A stretch of 64,000 nucleotides of DNA, taken from contig JALIRH010000122.1 of NCBI GenBank assembly GCA_023055505.1, positions 869,885 to 933,884 of the forward strand, given 5' to 3'. Positions within the stretch are counted from its first letter, which is position 1. The number at the start of each line of letters is the position of its first letter. Below the pieces are notes generated by a model. It was given only the letters and a program-made list of their open reading frames with translations, ran no database searches and had not been told where the DNA came from. The position numbers and the translations under genes are program-made. Below are positions 35,501-44,545 of the stretch, piece after piece. The DNA comes from Callipepla californica brunnescens (taxonomy: Eukaryota > Chordata > Aves > Galliformes > Odontophoridae).

Positions 35501-38500
35501 CCCATATCTGCCCCATATGCTCCCCATATCCTCCTCATAGCTGCCACATAGCTGCCCTACTCTTGCCCCATAGCTGCCCCAAAGCCACCCCATAGCTACC
35601 CCACTACTGCCCCATAGCCTCTCCATAGCCACCTCATAGCTGTTCCACTGCTGCCCTATAGCTCCCTCGTAGCTGCCCACTGTTGCCCCATAGCCTTCCA
35701 TTAGCCTCCTCATAGCTGCCCCATAGCTGCGCCATGGCTTCGACACTGCTGCCCCACAGCTGCCCAATAGCCTCCTCATAGCTGCCCCGTCGCTGCCCTA
35801 TGGCTGCCTCATAGCCACCCAATAGCTGCGCCACTGTTGCCCCATAGCTGCTTCACTGCTCCCCCATAGCTGCCCCACTCTTGCGCCAAAGACGCCCCAT
35901 ATCTGCCCCATATGCTCCCCGTATCCTGCTCATAGCTGCCTCACTGCTGCCCCATAGCTGCCTCACTGCTGCATCACTACTGCCCTATAGCTCCCGCATT
36001 GCCTCATCATAGCCTGCTCATAGCTGCCCCACTGCTGACTCACTGCTGCCTCAATGCTGCCCCATGGCAGCTTCATAGCTGCCCCATAGCTGCCCCACAG
36101 CTGCCTCTCTGCTGCCCCATAGCCGCCCCATAGCCTTCTCATAGCTGGCCCATAGCTCCCCCAATGGTGTTCCATAGATGCCCCACTGCTGCCCCACTGC
36201 TGCCCCATTGCCTTCCAATAGCTTCCCCGTAGCTAACTCACTGCAGCCCTATAACTGCCCCATGGGTACCTCACTGCTGCCCCATAGCTGCCCCATAGCA
36301 TCTCAATAGCCTCCTCATAGCTTCCCCACTGCTGACTCACTGCTGCCTCAATGCTGCCCCATGGCAGCTTCATAGCTGCCCCATAGCTGCCCCACAGCTG
36401 CCTCACTGCTGCCTTATAGCCGCCCCATAGCTTTCTCATAGCTGGCCCATAGCTCCCCCAATGGTGTTCCATAGATGCCCCACTACTGCCCATTAGATGC
36501 CCCACTACTGCCCCATTGCCTCCCCAAAGCTTCCTTGTAGCTAACTCACTGCAGCCTAATAACTGCCCCATGGGTACCACACTGCTGCCCCATAGCTGCC
36601 CCATAGCGTCTCAATAGCCTCCTCATAGCTTCCCCACTGCTGCCCTATAGCTGCCCTAATGCAACCACATAGCTGTTTCATAGCTGCCTCACTCGTACCC
36701 CATAGGTACCTCAGAGCTGCCCCATAGCCTTCCAATAGCCTCCTCATAGCTGCCCCATAGCTGCATCTCTCTTACCCCATGATCGCTCCATAGATGACTC
36801 ATAGCCTCCTCCTAAACTCCTTATAGCCACCTCATAGCTGCCCAACTGCTGCCCTAGAGCCCCCTCATAGCTGCCCCACCGCTACCCCATAGCCCTCCAA
36901 TAGCCTCCTCATAGCTGCTCCATAGCTTCCTCACTCTTGCCCCATAGCTGCGCCATGGCTTCGACACTGCTGCCCCACAGCTGCCCCATAGCCTCCTCAT
37001 AGCTGCCCCGTAGCTGCCCTATGGCTGCCTCATAGCCACCCAATAGCTGCGCCACTGTTGCCCCATAGCTGCTTCACTGCTCCCCCATAGCTGCCTCATT
37101 GCTGCCCCAGAACTGCCCGATGGCTGCCTCACTGCTGCTCCATTGCTGCCCCATAGCTGCCGCACTGCTGCCCCATCGCTGCTCCACTCTTGCCCTACTG
37201 CTGCCCCACTTTTGCCCAATAGCTGCCCCACTAATATCCCACAGCCTCCCCATAGCCAACTCACTGCTGCCCTACTCTTTCCCCATAGCTGCCCGACTTC
37301 TGCCCCATAGCCTCCCCATAGCTTCCTCATAGCTTCCCCATAGCTTCCTCACTGCTGCCCCATAACAGCCCCATTGCTGCCTCACTGCTGCCCCATAGCT
37401 GCCCAATAGCCTCCCTATAGCCTCCTCATAGCTACCCCATTGCTGCCCCATGACTACATCTCTGCTGCCCTTTACCTGCCACCTAGCTGCCTCATAGCTG
37501 CCCCACTGCTGCCCCATAGCCGCCCCATAGCTAACTCACTGCTGCCCCATAGTCTCCCCGTAGCCACCTCATAGTTGGCCCACTGCTCCCCCATAGCTGC
37601 CCGACTCTTGCCCCAAAGCTGCCCCATATCTGCCCCATATGCTCCCCATATCCTGCTCATAGCTGCCTCACTGCTGCCCCATAACTGCCTCTCTGCTTCC
37701 TTACAGGTGCCTTACTGCTGCATCACTACTGCCCCATAGCCGCCCCATAGCCTCCTCATAGCTGGCCCTTAGCTTCCCCAGTGCTGTTCCAGCGATGCCT
37801 AACTGCTGCCACATAGCTGCCTCACTGCTGCCCTATCGCTGCCCAACTACTGCCGCATAGCCACACCATATTCTCCCCTTAGCTGCCCCATAGCTGCCTC
37901 TTTGCTGCCTCATAGCTGCCTCACTTCTGCCCCATAGCGGCCCCATATCTGCCTCACTGCTGCCCCATAGCTGCCAAATAATTGCCTCATATCTACCCCA
38001 CTGCTGCCCCACTGCTGCACCATAGCTGCCCCACTCTTGCCCCATAGCCGCCCCATATCTGCCCCATAGGCTCTCCATATACTCCTTATAGCTGCCCCAC
38101 TCTTGCCCCATAGTTGCCCCACTGCTGCCCAACAGGTGCCCCACTGTTGCCCCATAGCCGCCCCACTACTGCCACATAACCTTCCCATGGCCAACTCATA
38201 GCTGCACCACTGCTGCCCCATAGCCTCCCCATAGCCTCCTCATTGCTGCCCCATAGCTGCCTCACTTCTGCCCCATAGCTACTCCATGGCTTCTTCACTG
38301 CTGCCCCATAGCCGCCCCATAGCCTCACCAAACCTTCTCATAGCTACCCCACTCTTGCCCCATACCTACCCCACTGTTTCCCCATAGCCGCCCCACTGCT
38401 ACCCCATAGCCTCCTCATATCCTGCTCATAGCTGCCCCACTGCTGACTCACTGCTGCCTTATTGCCGCCCCATGGCTTCTTCTTAGCTGCCCCATAGCTG

Positions 38501-41500
38501 CCTCACTTTTGCCCCATAGCCACCCCTTAGCCTCCTCATAGCTGGCCCATAGCTCCCCCAGTGCTGTTCCATAGATACCCTACTGCTGTTCCATAGTTGC
38601 CCCATTGCAGTTTTATAGCTGCCCCACTACTGCCCTATAGCAGCCCCATAGCTGCCCCACTGCTGCCCCACTGCTGCCGCTCTGCTGCTACATAGTTGCT
38701 CCACTATTGCCCCAAGTCTGCCCCACAGCTGCCCCGTAGCCTCCTCATAGCCTCCTCATAGCTGCCCCACTGCTGCTCCAAAGCATTGCCATATACTCCT
38801 CATAGCTGCCTCACTCCTTCCCCATAGCTGCCCCACTACTGCCACATAGATGCCCCATGGCTGCCTCATAGCCGCCAGATAGCTGCCCCAGAGCCTCCTC
38901 GTATCTTCCCCACTGCTGCCCCATAGCTGCTCCATGGCTGCCTCATAGCCGCTCCATAGATGCCCCAAAGCCTACTCATAGCTGCCCAATTCTGCCCCAT
39001 AGCTGCTCCATGGCTGCCCCATAGCTGCTTCACTGCTGCCCCATAGATGCCCCACTACTGCCCCATAGCTGCCCCATAGATGCCCCACTGCTGCCCCATA
39101 GCTGCCCAAGAGCTGCCCCATAGCCTCCCCATAGCCTACTCATAGCAGCCCCATAGCTGCCCCAGTGCTGCCCCATACCTGCCCCACTGCTTCCTCATAG
39201 CTGCCCCACTGCTGCCCCATTGCTGCCCCACTGATACCTCACTGCTGCCCCATAGCCTTTTCATAGCTGCCCCACTGCTGCCTCATTGCTGCCCCATTGC
39301 TGCCTCACTGCTGCCCCATTGCGGCCCCATACCTGCCTCACTGCTGCCCCACAGCTGCCCCATGGACTCCCCATAGCCTCCTCATAGCTGCTGCACTGTT
39401 GCCCCATAGCTGCCACACTGCTTCCTCATATCTGCCCCACTGCTGCCTCAGTGCTGTCCCATAGCTGCCCCATGGCTTCCACACTGCTTCCCCACAGCTG
39501 CCCCATAGCCTCTCCATAGCCTCCTCATAGCTGACTCACTGGTGCCCCATAGCTGCCCCACTGCTGCCCTATAGTACCCTCGTAGCTGCCCACTGTTGCC
39601 CCATAGCCCTCCAATAGCCTCCTCATAGCTGCCCCATAGCTGCCTCACTGATGCCCCATAGCTGCGCCATGGTTTCCACACTTCTGCCCCACAGGTGCCC
39701 CATAGCCTCCCCATAGCTTCCTCATAGCATCCCCATAGCATCCTCATAGCTGCCCCATAGCTTTCTCACTGCTGCCTCATAACTGCCCCATGGCTGCTTC
39801 ACTGCTGCCCCATAGCTTTCCCTATAGCCTCACCATAGCCTCCTCATAGCTACCCCATTGCTGCCCCATGGCTACATCCTTGCTGCCCCATAGCTGTTAC
39901 ATAGCTGCCTCATAGCTGCCCCATAGCCGCCCCATAGCTGTCTCACTGCTGCCCCATAGTCTTCCCATAGCCACCTCATAGCTGCCCCTCTGCTGCCCCA
40001 TAGCTGCCCCACTCTATCCCCAAAGCCGCCCCATATCTGCCCCATAGGCTCCCCATATCCTGCTCATAGCTGCCTCCCTGCTTCCTTATAGGTGCCCCAC
40101 TGCTTCATCACTACTGACCCATTGCTGCCCCATAGCCTCCTCATAGCTGCCCCACTGCTGCCTCAATGCTGCCCCATGGCTGCTTCATAGCTGCCCCATA
40201 GCTGCCTCAGCGCTGCCCCATAGCTGCCCCATGGCTACCTCATTGCTGCCCCTTAGCTGCCCCTCTTCTGCCTCATAGGTGACTCACTGCTGCCCCATAG
40301 CCTCCTTATAGCTGCCCCATGGCTGCCCCATCGCTGCCCCACTGCTGCCCCGTAGCTGCCTCACTCTTGCCCCGTAGCTGCCCTACTGCTGGACCATAGC
40401 TGCCTTACTACTGCCCCATTGCCGCCTCACTGCTGCCCCATAACTTCCCCATAGCCTCCTCATCGCCAACAAGTTCGACGATATGGGGCGGTATGGCATG
40501 ATTTTGGGAGATATGGAATGAAATAAGGCCGATAGGGGGTGGTATGTGGCGATATGGGGCAGTATGGGGCAATATGGGGTGATATAGGAGCAATGTGGGT
40601 TGATATGGGGCGATATGGGGAGATAATGGGGAGATACATGGTGAAATAGGGGCAATAGGTGTTGGTATGGGGCGATATGTGGCTGTATGGGGCGATATGG
40701 GTATGATATGGGGTGATATGGGGAGATAATGGGGAGATTTGGGTGAAATAGGGGCAATATGGGACGATAAGGGGCTAAATGGGGTAATATAGGGGCGATA
40801 TGGGGGTGATAGGGGGGTTTATGGGGTGGTAAGAAGCGATATGGGGCGATATGGGGTGATAGGGGGCAATATCGGGGCCATAGGGGGTGATATGGGGGAG
40901 ATATTGGGGCAGTATGTGGCGATATGGGATGATATGGAGTGATCTTGGGGGATATGGGGTGAAATAGGGGTGATAAGGGGTGATATAGGGGCAATATGGG
41001 GTGATATAGGAGCAATATGGGATGATAGGGGGTGATATGGGCCGATATGGGGTGACATTGGGGTGATAGTGGGTGATGGGGTGATATGGGGGAAGTATGG
41101 AGCGAATGGGATGGTATGGGGTGATAAGGGGTAATATGGGGCAGTAAGGGGTAATATGGGGTGATACGGAGTCATATGGGGTGATATTAGGAGATATGGG
41201 GTGAAATAGGGGCGATATGGGGTTAGGATTAGGGTTAACATTGGGGTGACGCCTTTGTGCCCCAGGTACGAGGTGGATGACATGGATGAGGAGGGCAAAG
41301 AGTGAGTCCCCCACAACTGCCCCACAGCTGCCCCTTCAAACCCCCACAGCCCCATCCCTGCCCCGTATCTCCCCCATATCTCCCTATATCTCCCCATATC
41401 TCCCTATATCACCCCTTATCATATCTCTTATCTCTTCCCCTGCAGACAGCACACGCTGAGCTGGCACCGCGTGATCCCACTGCCCCTGTGCCCCCATATC

Positions 41501-42656
41501 TCCCCATTTTTCCCGCATATCTCCCCATATCTTATCTCCTGCAGAGAGCACACGCTGAGCCAGCGCTGCGTGATCCCACTGCCCCTGTCCCTGCATATCA
41601 CCTCATATCTCCCCATATCACCCCATATCTTATTTCACATTTCTTATCTCTTCCCCGCAGACAGCACACGCTGAGCCGGTGCCACGTGATCCCGCTGCCG
41701 CAGTGGAAGGCGAACCCGGAGACGGACCCCGAAGTGCTGTTCCAGCGGGAGCAGCTCGTGCTGGGCCTATACCCGCAGACCACCTGCTTCAACCGCGCCC
41801 TCATCCACGCACCCCCGCAGGCGGGTATGACCCCGAACCCACAGCACAAAGCACGGCCCCAAACACACCCCAAATAGCCCGAACCCACAGCACAAAGCAC
41901 GGCCCCAAAAGGGCAGGGACTCACCCCAATACCCGGCCCCAAAAGAGCAGGAACTGACCCCAAAACCCAGCCCCAAAACACACCGCCCTGACCCCAAACC
42001 CACAGCGCAAAACCTCCACCCCAAAAACACCACCCTGCCCCAAACTCACAGCACAAAACCCGGCCCCGAAAGGGCACGAACTGACCCCATAACCCAGCCC
42101 TATAAGGTCGATATCTGACTCCAAAACCCAGCGCCAAAATCCTGCAATTCCACCCCAAAATCTCAGCCCCAGAATCCCATTATTTCCCCCAAATGTCAGC
42201 CCCAAATCCCATTAGTTCCCCCCGACCCCACAGTTTTCCCCCTGACCCCATAATTGCCCCCCGTGACCCTATAATTTCCCCCCCAACCCCATAAATTCCC
42301 CCCTGTGACCCCATTATTTCACCCCCTGACCCCATTACTTCCCCTATTCCCCCCCGACCCTATAATTTCCCGCTGACCCCATAATTGCCCTATAACAGCT
42401 GCAGGACGATTCCTCGGTGCTGTTTGAGGACACGTTGTACACTGACGGATATTCATCGCCGCTCAACGTTGCACAGCGCTACGTCATGGCCTGCAGGGAC
42501 ACCAAGAAGAAGCGACCCCGTGGGGCCGTTTTGAGGCCATTACAGGATTTGGGGTTTTTGAGGTCATTAGGGCCGATTTGGGGTCACTTTGGGGTCACTC
42601 TGGGGCCCTTTGGGGCGCAGTGCTGCGTCGTGGCCTGCAGGGACACCAAGAAGTGA
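26496..42656 (+). CDS. SGF29: SGF29 (SAGA-associated factor 29), interrupted gene
   Basis: SGF29 (CCDC101) is a subunit of the acetyltransferase modules of SAGA and ATAC. An N-terminal helical part joins the ADA/GCN5 module, and a C-terminal tandem Tudor domain reads H3K4me2/3. Seen here are the first two exons and the last three, all on the plus strand and in order. They match the N-terminal ~50 and C-terminal ~60 residues of the human protein (about 293 residues). The middle ~180 residues, including the first Tudor half, are not found anywhere between 26,915 and 41,265; that stretch is minisatellite. Further oddities are a phase mismatch between exons 1 and 2, a triplicated acceptor and exon start, and a stop-loss extension. 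Either the locus is broken, or the missing exons were lost in assembly of the array. Confidence 0.85.
26845..26914 (+). CDS. SGF29: SGF29 exon 2
   Basis: Encodes HKLIDIQKTHGRMQPEN, matching the human HNLVNIQKTHERMQTEN. The acceptor is CCCCGCAG and the donor GTCAGC. In the reading frame that matches, two bases precede the first codon. Exon 1 ends in phase 0, so simple splicing would shift the frame. A sequence error, a small deletion in the EERSR-coding start, or true inactivation are all possible. Confidence 0.8.
26915..27059 (+). other. Start of SGF29 intron 2, before the array
   Basis: A short non-repetitive intron start containing a run of about 14 G (26,941-26,954). No exon was seen. Confidence 0.6.
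28606..37681 (-). repeat. Higher-order repeat of ~5,731 bp inside array 1 (~1.6 copies)
   Basis: Sequence at 28,606-31,950 recurs at 34,337-37,681 at a constant offset of 5,731 bp with only a few substitutions. 5,731 equals 521 x 11, so a block of monomers was duplicated as a unit. Outside these limits the periodicity ends. Confidence 0.93.
33260..33939 (-). repeat. 308-bp tandem duplication within the higher-order repeat
   Basis: Adjacent near-identical segments are displaced by 308 bp (28 x 11). The same variant is present, inverted, at 45,115-45,794, so it links array 1 to the first unit of array 2. Confidence 0.85.
40479..41222 (+). repeat. GATATGGGGT-type minisatellite
   Basis: About 740 bp of 10-11-bp units such as GATATGGGGC and GATATAGGAGC, G-rich on the plus strand. 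It lies directly after array 1 and ends just before the first Tudor-region exon. A short telomere-like TTAGGATTAGGGTTAAC stretch follows at about 41,223-41,239. Confidence 0.9.
41266..41301 (+). CDS. SGF29: SGF29 Tudor-region exon (YEVDDMDEEGKE)
   Basis: 36 nt between a CCCCAG acceptor and a GTGAGT donor. It encodes YEVDDMDEEGK plus two bases of the next codon, almost identical to human YEVDDIDEEGKE in the tandem Tudor domain. The single leading G would complete a lysine codon from an upstream exon that is not in the window. Confidence 0.92.
41446..41490 (+). pseudogene. SGF29: Partial copy 1 of the next SGF29 exon start
   Basis: CTGCAG acceptor followed by about 43 bp matching the start of the real exon at 41,661 (HTLSWHRVIPLPL), then C-rich repeat instead of the rest. 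It would read on into intron repeat if used. Confidence 0.85.
41545..41590 (+). pseudogene. SGF29: Partial copy 2 of the next SGF29 exon start
   Basis: A second acceptor plus about 45 bp of exon-like sequence (HTLSQRCVIPLPL), again running into CCCCATATC-type repeat. The spacing to copy 1 is 99 bp and to the full exon 116 bp. Confidence 0.85.
41661..41820 (+). CDS. SGF29: SGF29 Tudor exon, full copy
   Basis: Follows a TTCCCCGCAG acceptor. It encodes HTLSRCHVIPLPQWKANP, then ETDPEVLFQREQLVLGLYP and QTTCFNRALIHAPPQ, closely matching human SGF29. The main change is CFNRA where I recall CFYRA in human, so one aromatic residue is lost. The donor is unclear: either GC (CAG|GCGGGT) or four bases later at GTATGA. 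Only the former keeps the frame into the last exon. Confidence 0.9.
41835..42205 (+). repeat. CCCCAAAACCCA-type minisatellite in SGF29 intron
   Basis: Imperfect repeats such as CCCCAAAACCCAGC and GGGCAGGAACTGA, C-rich on the plus strand. No exon. Confidence 0.8.
42206..42390 (+). repeat. CCCCATAATTTCC-type repeat before last SGF29 exon
   Basis: Units such as GACCCCATAATTTCCCCC follow each other up to the final acceptor. Confidence 0.8.
42398..42656 (+). CDS. SGF29: SGF29 last exon with stop-loss extension
   Basis: Acceptor CAG at 42,395-42,397 (or six bases later). It encodes DDSSVLFEDT, YTDGYSSPLNVAQRYVMAC and RDTKKK, matching the human C-terminus that ends ...KKK and stops. Here the codon after KKK is CGA, where a nearby duplicate has TGA. 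The frame therefore continues about 45 residues through G-rich repeat to CCVVACRDTKK and a TGA at 42,654-42,656. That ending is a second copy of the gene's own terminal codons. Confidence 0.85.
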
Positions 42657-42760
42657 CCCCATAGGGGATTTGATGGGGTCCTTATGGGGTCGTTATAGGG
42701 TTTTGGGGTCACTTTGGGGTCATTTTGGGGCCCGTTGGGGCGCAGCGCTTCCAAGAAGTG
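42474..42760 (+). repeat. Tandem ~120-145-bp units carrying copies of the SGF29 3' end
   Basis: The last coding 35-40 bp (42,474-42,513) recur at 42,618-42,653, and a shortened form recurs at about 42,741-42,760. They are separated by GGGGTCACTTT-type repeat. Confidence 0.8.
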
Positions 42761-42830
42761 TTGGAAGTAATTTGGGGTCATTTCGCGTCATTTTTGGGGT
42801 CGCATCGGGGTCACTTCGGGTCATTGCACG
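42535..42830 (+). repeat. GGGGTCACTTT-type minisatellite
   Basis: G-rich imperfect repeats around and after the end of SGF29. No AATAAA polyadenylation signal was seen before the next CpG-rich region. Confidence 0.75.
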
Positions 42831-43165
42831 TTGGGGCGTGGCCCGAGGGCGGGGCTTAACGTTGGCCACGCCCACTCGCTTCCCACCGGCTTCCGGTTTC
42901 CCACGTCCGGTCGTTCTGCAGCGGGCGCACTTCCACCTCGTTACCCACAATGCCCCGCTCGCTGCCGGAAATCCACACTCCCGGAAGTTTCAGTCACTTC
43001 TGGTCATCGTGCCTCGTTCCAGTGGCGCTGTTCCGCCTCGCTACCCCACGCCCCGCCCTTTCTGCTGCCGATCTGTGCTGTGATTGGCCGAGCTGTGCCG
43101 TGGGGCCGGAAGCGGCCCCGTGGTGGAACCGGAGCTGGAAGCGGAGCACGTAGTCAATGGCGGGG
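42831..43165. promoter_or_regulatory. Second CpG-rich promoter-like region
   Basis: CpG-dense, non-repetitive sequence with several ETS-type motifs (CTTCCGG at 42,890; CCGGAA near 42,965; CCGGAAG at 42,981 and 43,106). It also has an inverted CCAAT box (ATTGGC near 43,082) and a YY1-like AATGGCGG at 43,156-43,163. This combination is typical of TATA-less housekeeping promoters. The direction and the gene are unknown; the YY1-like motif suggests a plus-strand start near 43.1 kb. Confidence 0.6.
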
Positions 43166-43184
43166 GGGGGGGGGGAGGGGCAGT

Positions 43185-43915
43185 TCTGGGGCCGGGGTCG
43201 GGTTATGGGGTTATGGGGCAGGGATTTGGGGCTGGGGTCGCGGGTGTGGGGTCCGGGCTTGGGGCAGAGCTGTGGGGCAGAGTTCTGGGTCTAGGTTCAC
43301 TGATTGGCGCGGAGCTGTGGGGCAGAACTGTGGGATGCGAGGCTGAGCTGTGGGGTGGATCTGTGGGGCAGAGCTGCGGGGGTTGGGGAGCGGAGGTGTG
43401 GTGCAGGTATGAGCAGATGTGGGGCTCAGATGCGGGGCTGAGCTGCGGGATGTGGGGCTGATCCATGGGGCAGAGCTGCGGGATGTGGGGCTGATCCATG
43501 GGGCAGAGCTGTGGGATGTGGGGCTGATCCATGGGGCAGAGCTGTGGGATGTGGGGCAGGTATGTGCAGATTGGGGTTGAGCTGTGGGGCTGAAGTGTGG
43601 GATATGGGGCAGCACTATGGGGCTGAGTTGTGGGGTTGAGCCGTGGGGCAGAGCTGAGGGATGTGGGGCGGATCTGTGGGTCCAGATGTGGGGTTTGGGG
43701 CAGATCTGTGGAGCAGAGCCACAGGGCTGAGCTCTGGGGCCAGGTGTGGGATGAGGGGCTGAGCTGTGGTGCAGAGCTGAGGGATGTGGGGCTGAGCTGT
43801 GGGGCCAGGGGATGAGGGGCAGAGATGTGGGGCAAATGTGTGGGATGTGGGGCAGCGCTGTGGGGCTGAGCTGTGGTGTGGATGTTTGGGGTGGAGGTGT
43901 GGGGCAGAGTTATGC
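43185..43915 (+). repeat. TGTGGGGCAGAGC-type minisatellite
   Basis: Imperfect G-rich units (GTGGGGCTGAGC, GTGGGGCAGAGC, GGGATGTGGGGC) with a larger repeat of about 40 bp at 43,440-43,560. It is probably intronic if a gene starts at about 43.15 kb. Confidence 0.88.
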
Positions 43916-43936
43916 CCCACAGAGGTGCTCCCGCAG

Positions 43937-43977
43937 GAGGTGGAGGAGATGCAGCGGCCACGTTCTCAGGGGAATAG
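43937..43977 (+). CDS. Candidate small exon of unidentified gene
   Basis: Non-repetitive 41 nt between CTCCCGCAG and GTCAGT. It encodes EVEEMQRPRSQGN in one frame and sits between two different minisatellites. Like SGF29 exon 2, it lies several hundred bases downstream of a CpG promoter. I do not recognise the protein. Confidence 0.35.
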
Positions 43978-43984
43978 GTCAGTG

Positions 43985-44540
43985 CCCCATTGCTGCCCCA
44001 CAGCTGCCCCATAGCAACCCCATTGAGATCCACTGAGATCAGTGGAGACCCCAGAGAGATCCGTAGGGACCCCACGGAGATCCGTAGTGACCCATGGCTG
44101 CCCCATAGCTGCCCCACATCCGCCCCATAGCTGGGCGTGGCTTCGCTCTGGGCACACCCCCTTCTGCGGGACCCACAGTGATCCACACTGACCCACATCA
44201 ACCCACGCTGACCCATAGAGACCCACAGCGACCCATAGCGGGACCCACAGCGACCCAGCCGACCCACAGCAACCTATAGGGGGAACCACAGCAACCCACA
44301 GAGACCGATAGCGACACACAGCAACCCACGGTGACCCACAGCGGGACCCACAGAGACCCATAGAGACCCGCAGCGATTCACTGAGACCCACAGTGACCCA
44401 CACCGACCCATAGAGACCCACAGCGACTCACTGAGACCCACAGTGACCCATAGCTGGACCCACAGACACCCACAGCAACCCAAAGTGACTCACAGCTTAA
44501 CCCATAGCGACCCATGCCAGGAACCACAGCGACCCATAGT
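43985..44540 (+). repeat. GACCCACAGC-type minisatellite
   Basis: Roughly 10-bp C-rich units (GACCCATAGA, GACCCACAGC, GGGACCCACAGC). A short non-repeat stretch around 44,130-44,165 contains a GGGCGTGGC box. Confidence 0.88.
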
Positions 44541-44545
44541 GATGT

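Larger units (their letters stand above)
27060..40463 (-). repeat. 11-bp minisatellite array 1 (C-rich on plus strand)
   Basis: About 13.4 kb of uninterrupted variants of an 11-bp unit. Read on the minus strand the unit is GGGGCAGCTAT or GGGGCAGCAGT, with variants such as GAGGAGGCTAT. It fills the place where SGF29 middle exons should be; I found no exon inside it. The edges (27,060-28,605 and 37,682-40,463) are diverged single monomers. The core is a higher-order repeat. Confidence 0.95.
41302..41660 (+). repeat. CCCCATATCTC-type minisatellite carrying exon-start copies
   Basis: C-rich units (CCCCATATCTC, CCCTATATC) fill this intron. About 100-bp units of it include a splice acceptor and the first ~45 bp of the following exon, giving three acceptors in a row. 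Confidence 0.85.

Noticed and set aside
27060..40463. CRISPR-like regular repetition
   Set aside because: There are no conserved direct repeats separated by unique spacers; the sequence is continuous 11-bp minisatellite in a eukaryotic intron.
40383..41397. Open frames such as (YHPISPHIAP)n on the minus strand
   Set aside because: They are translations of the GATATGGGGT minisatellite; not genes.
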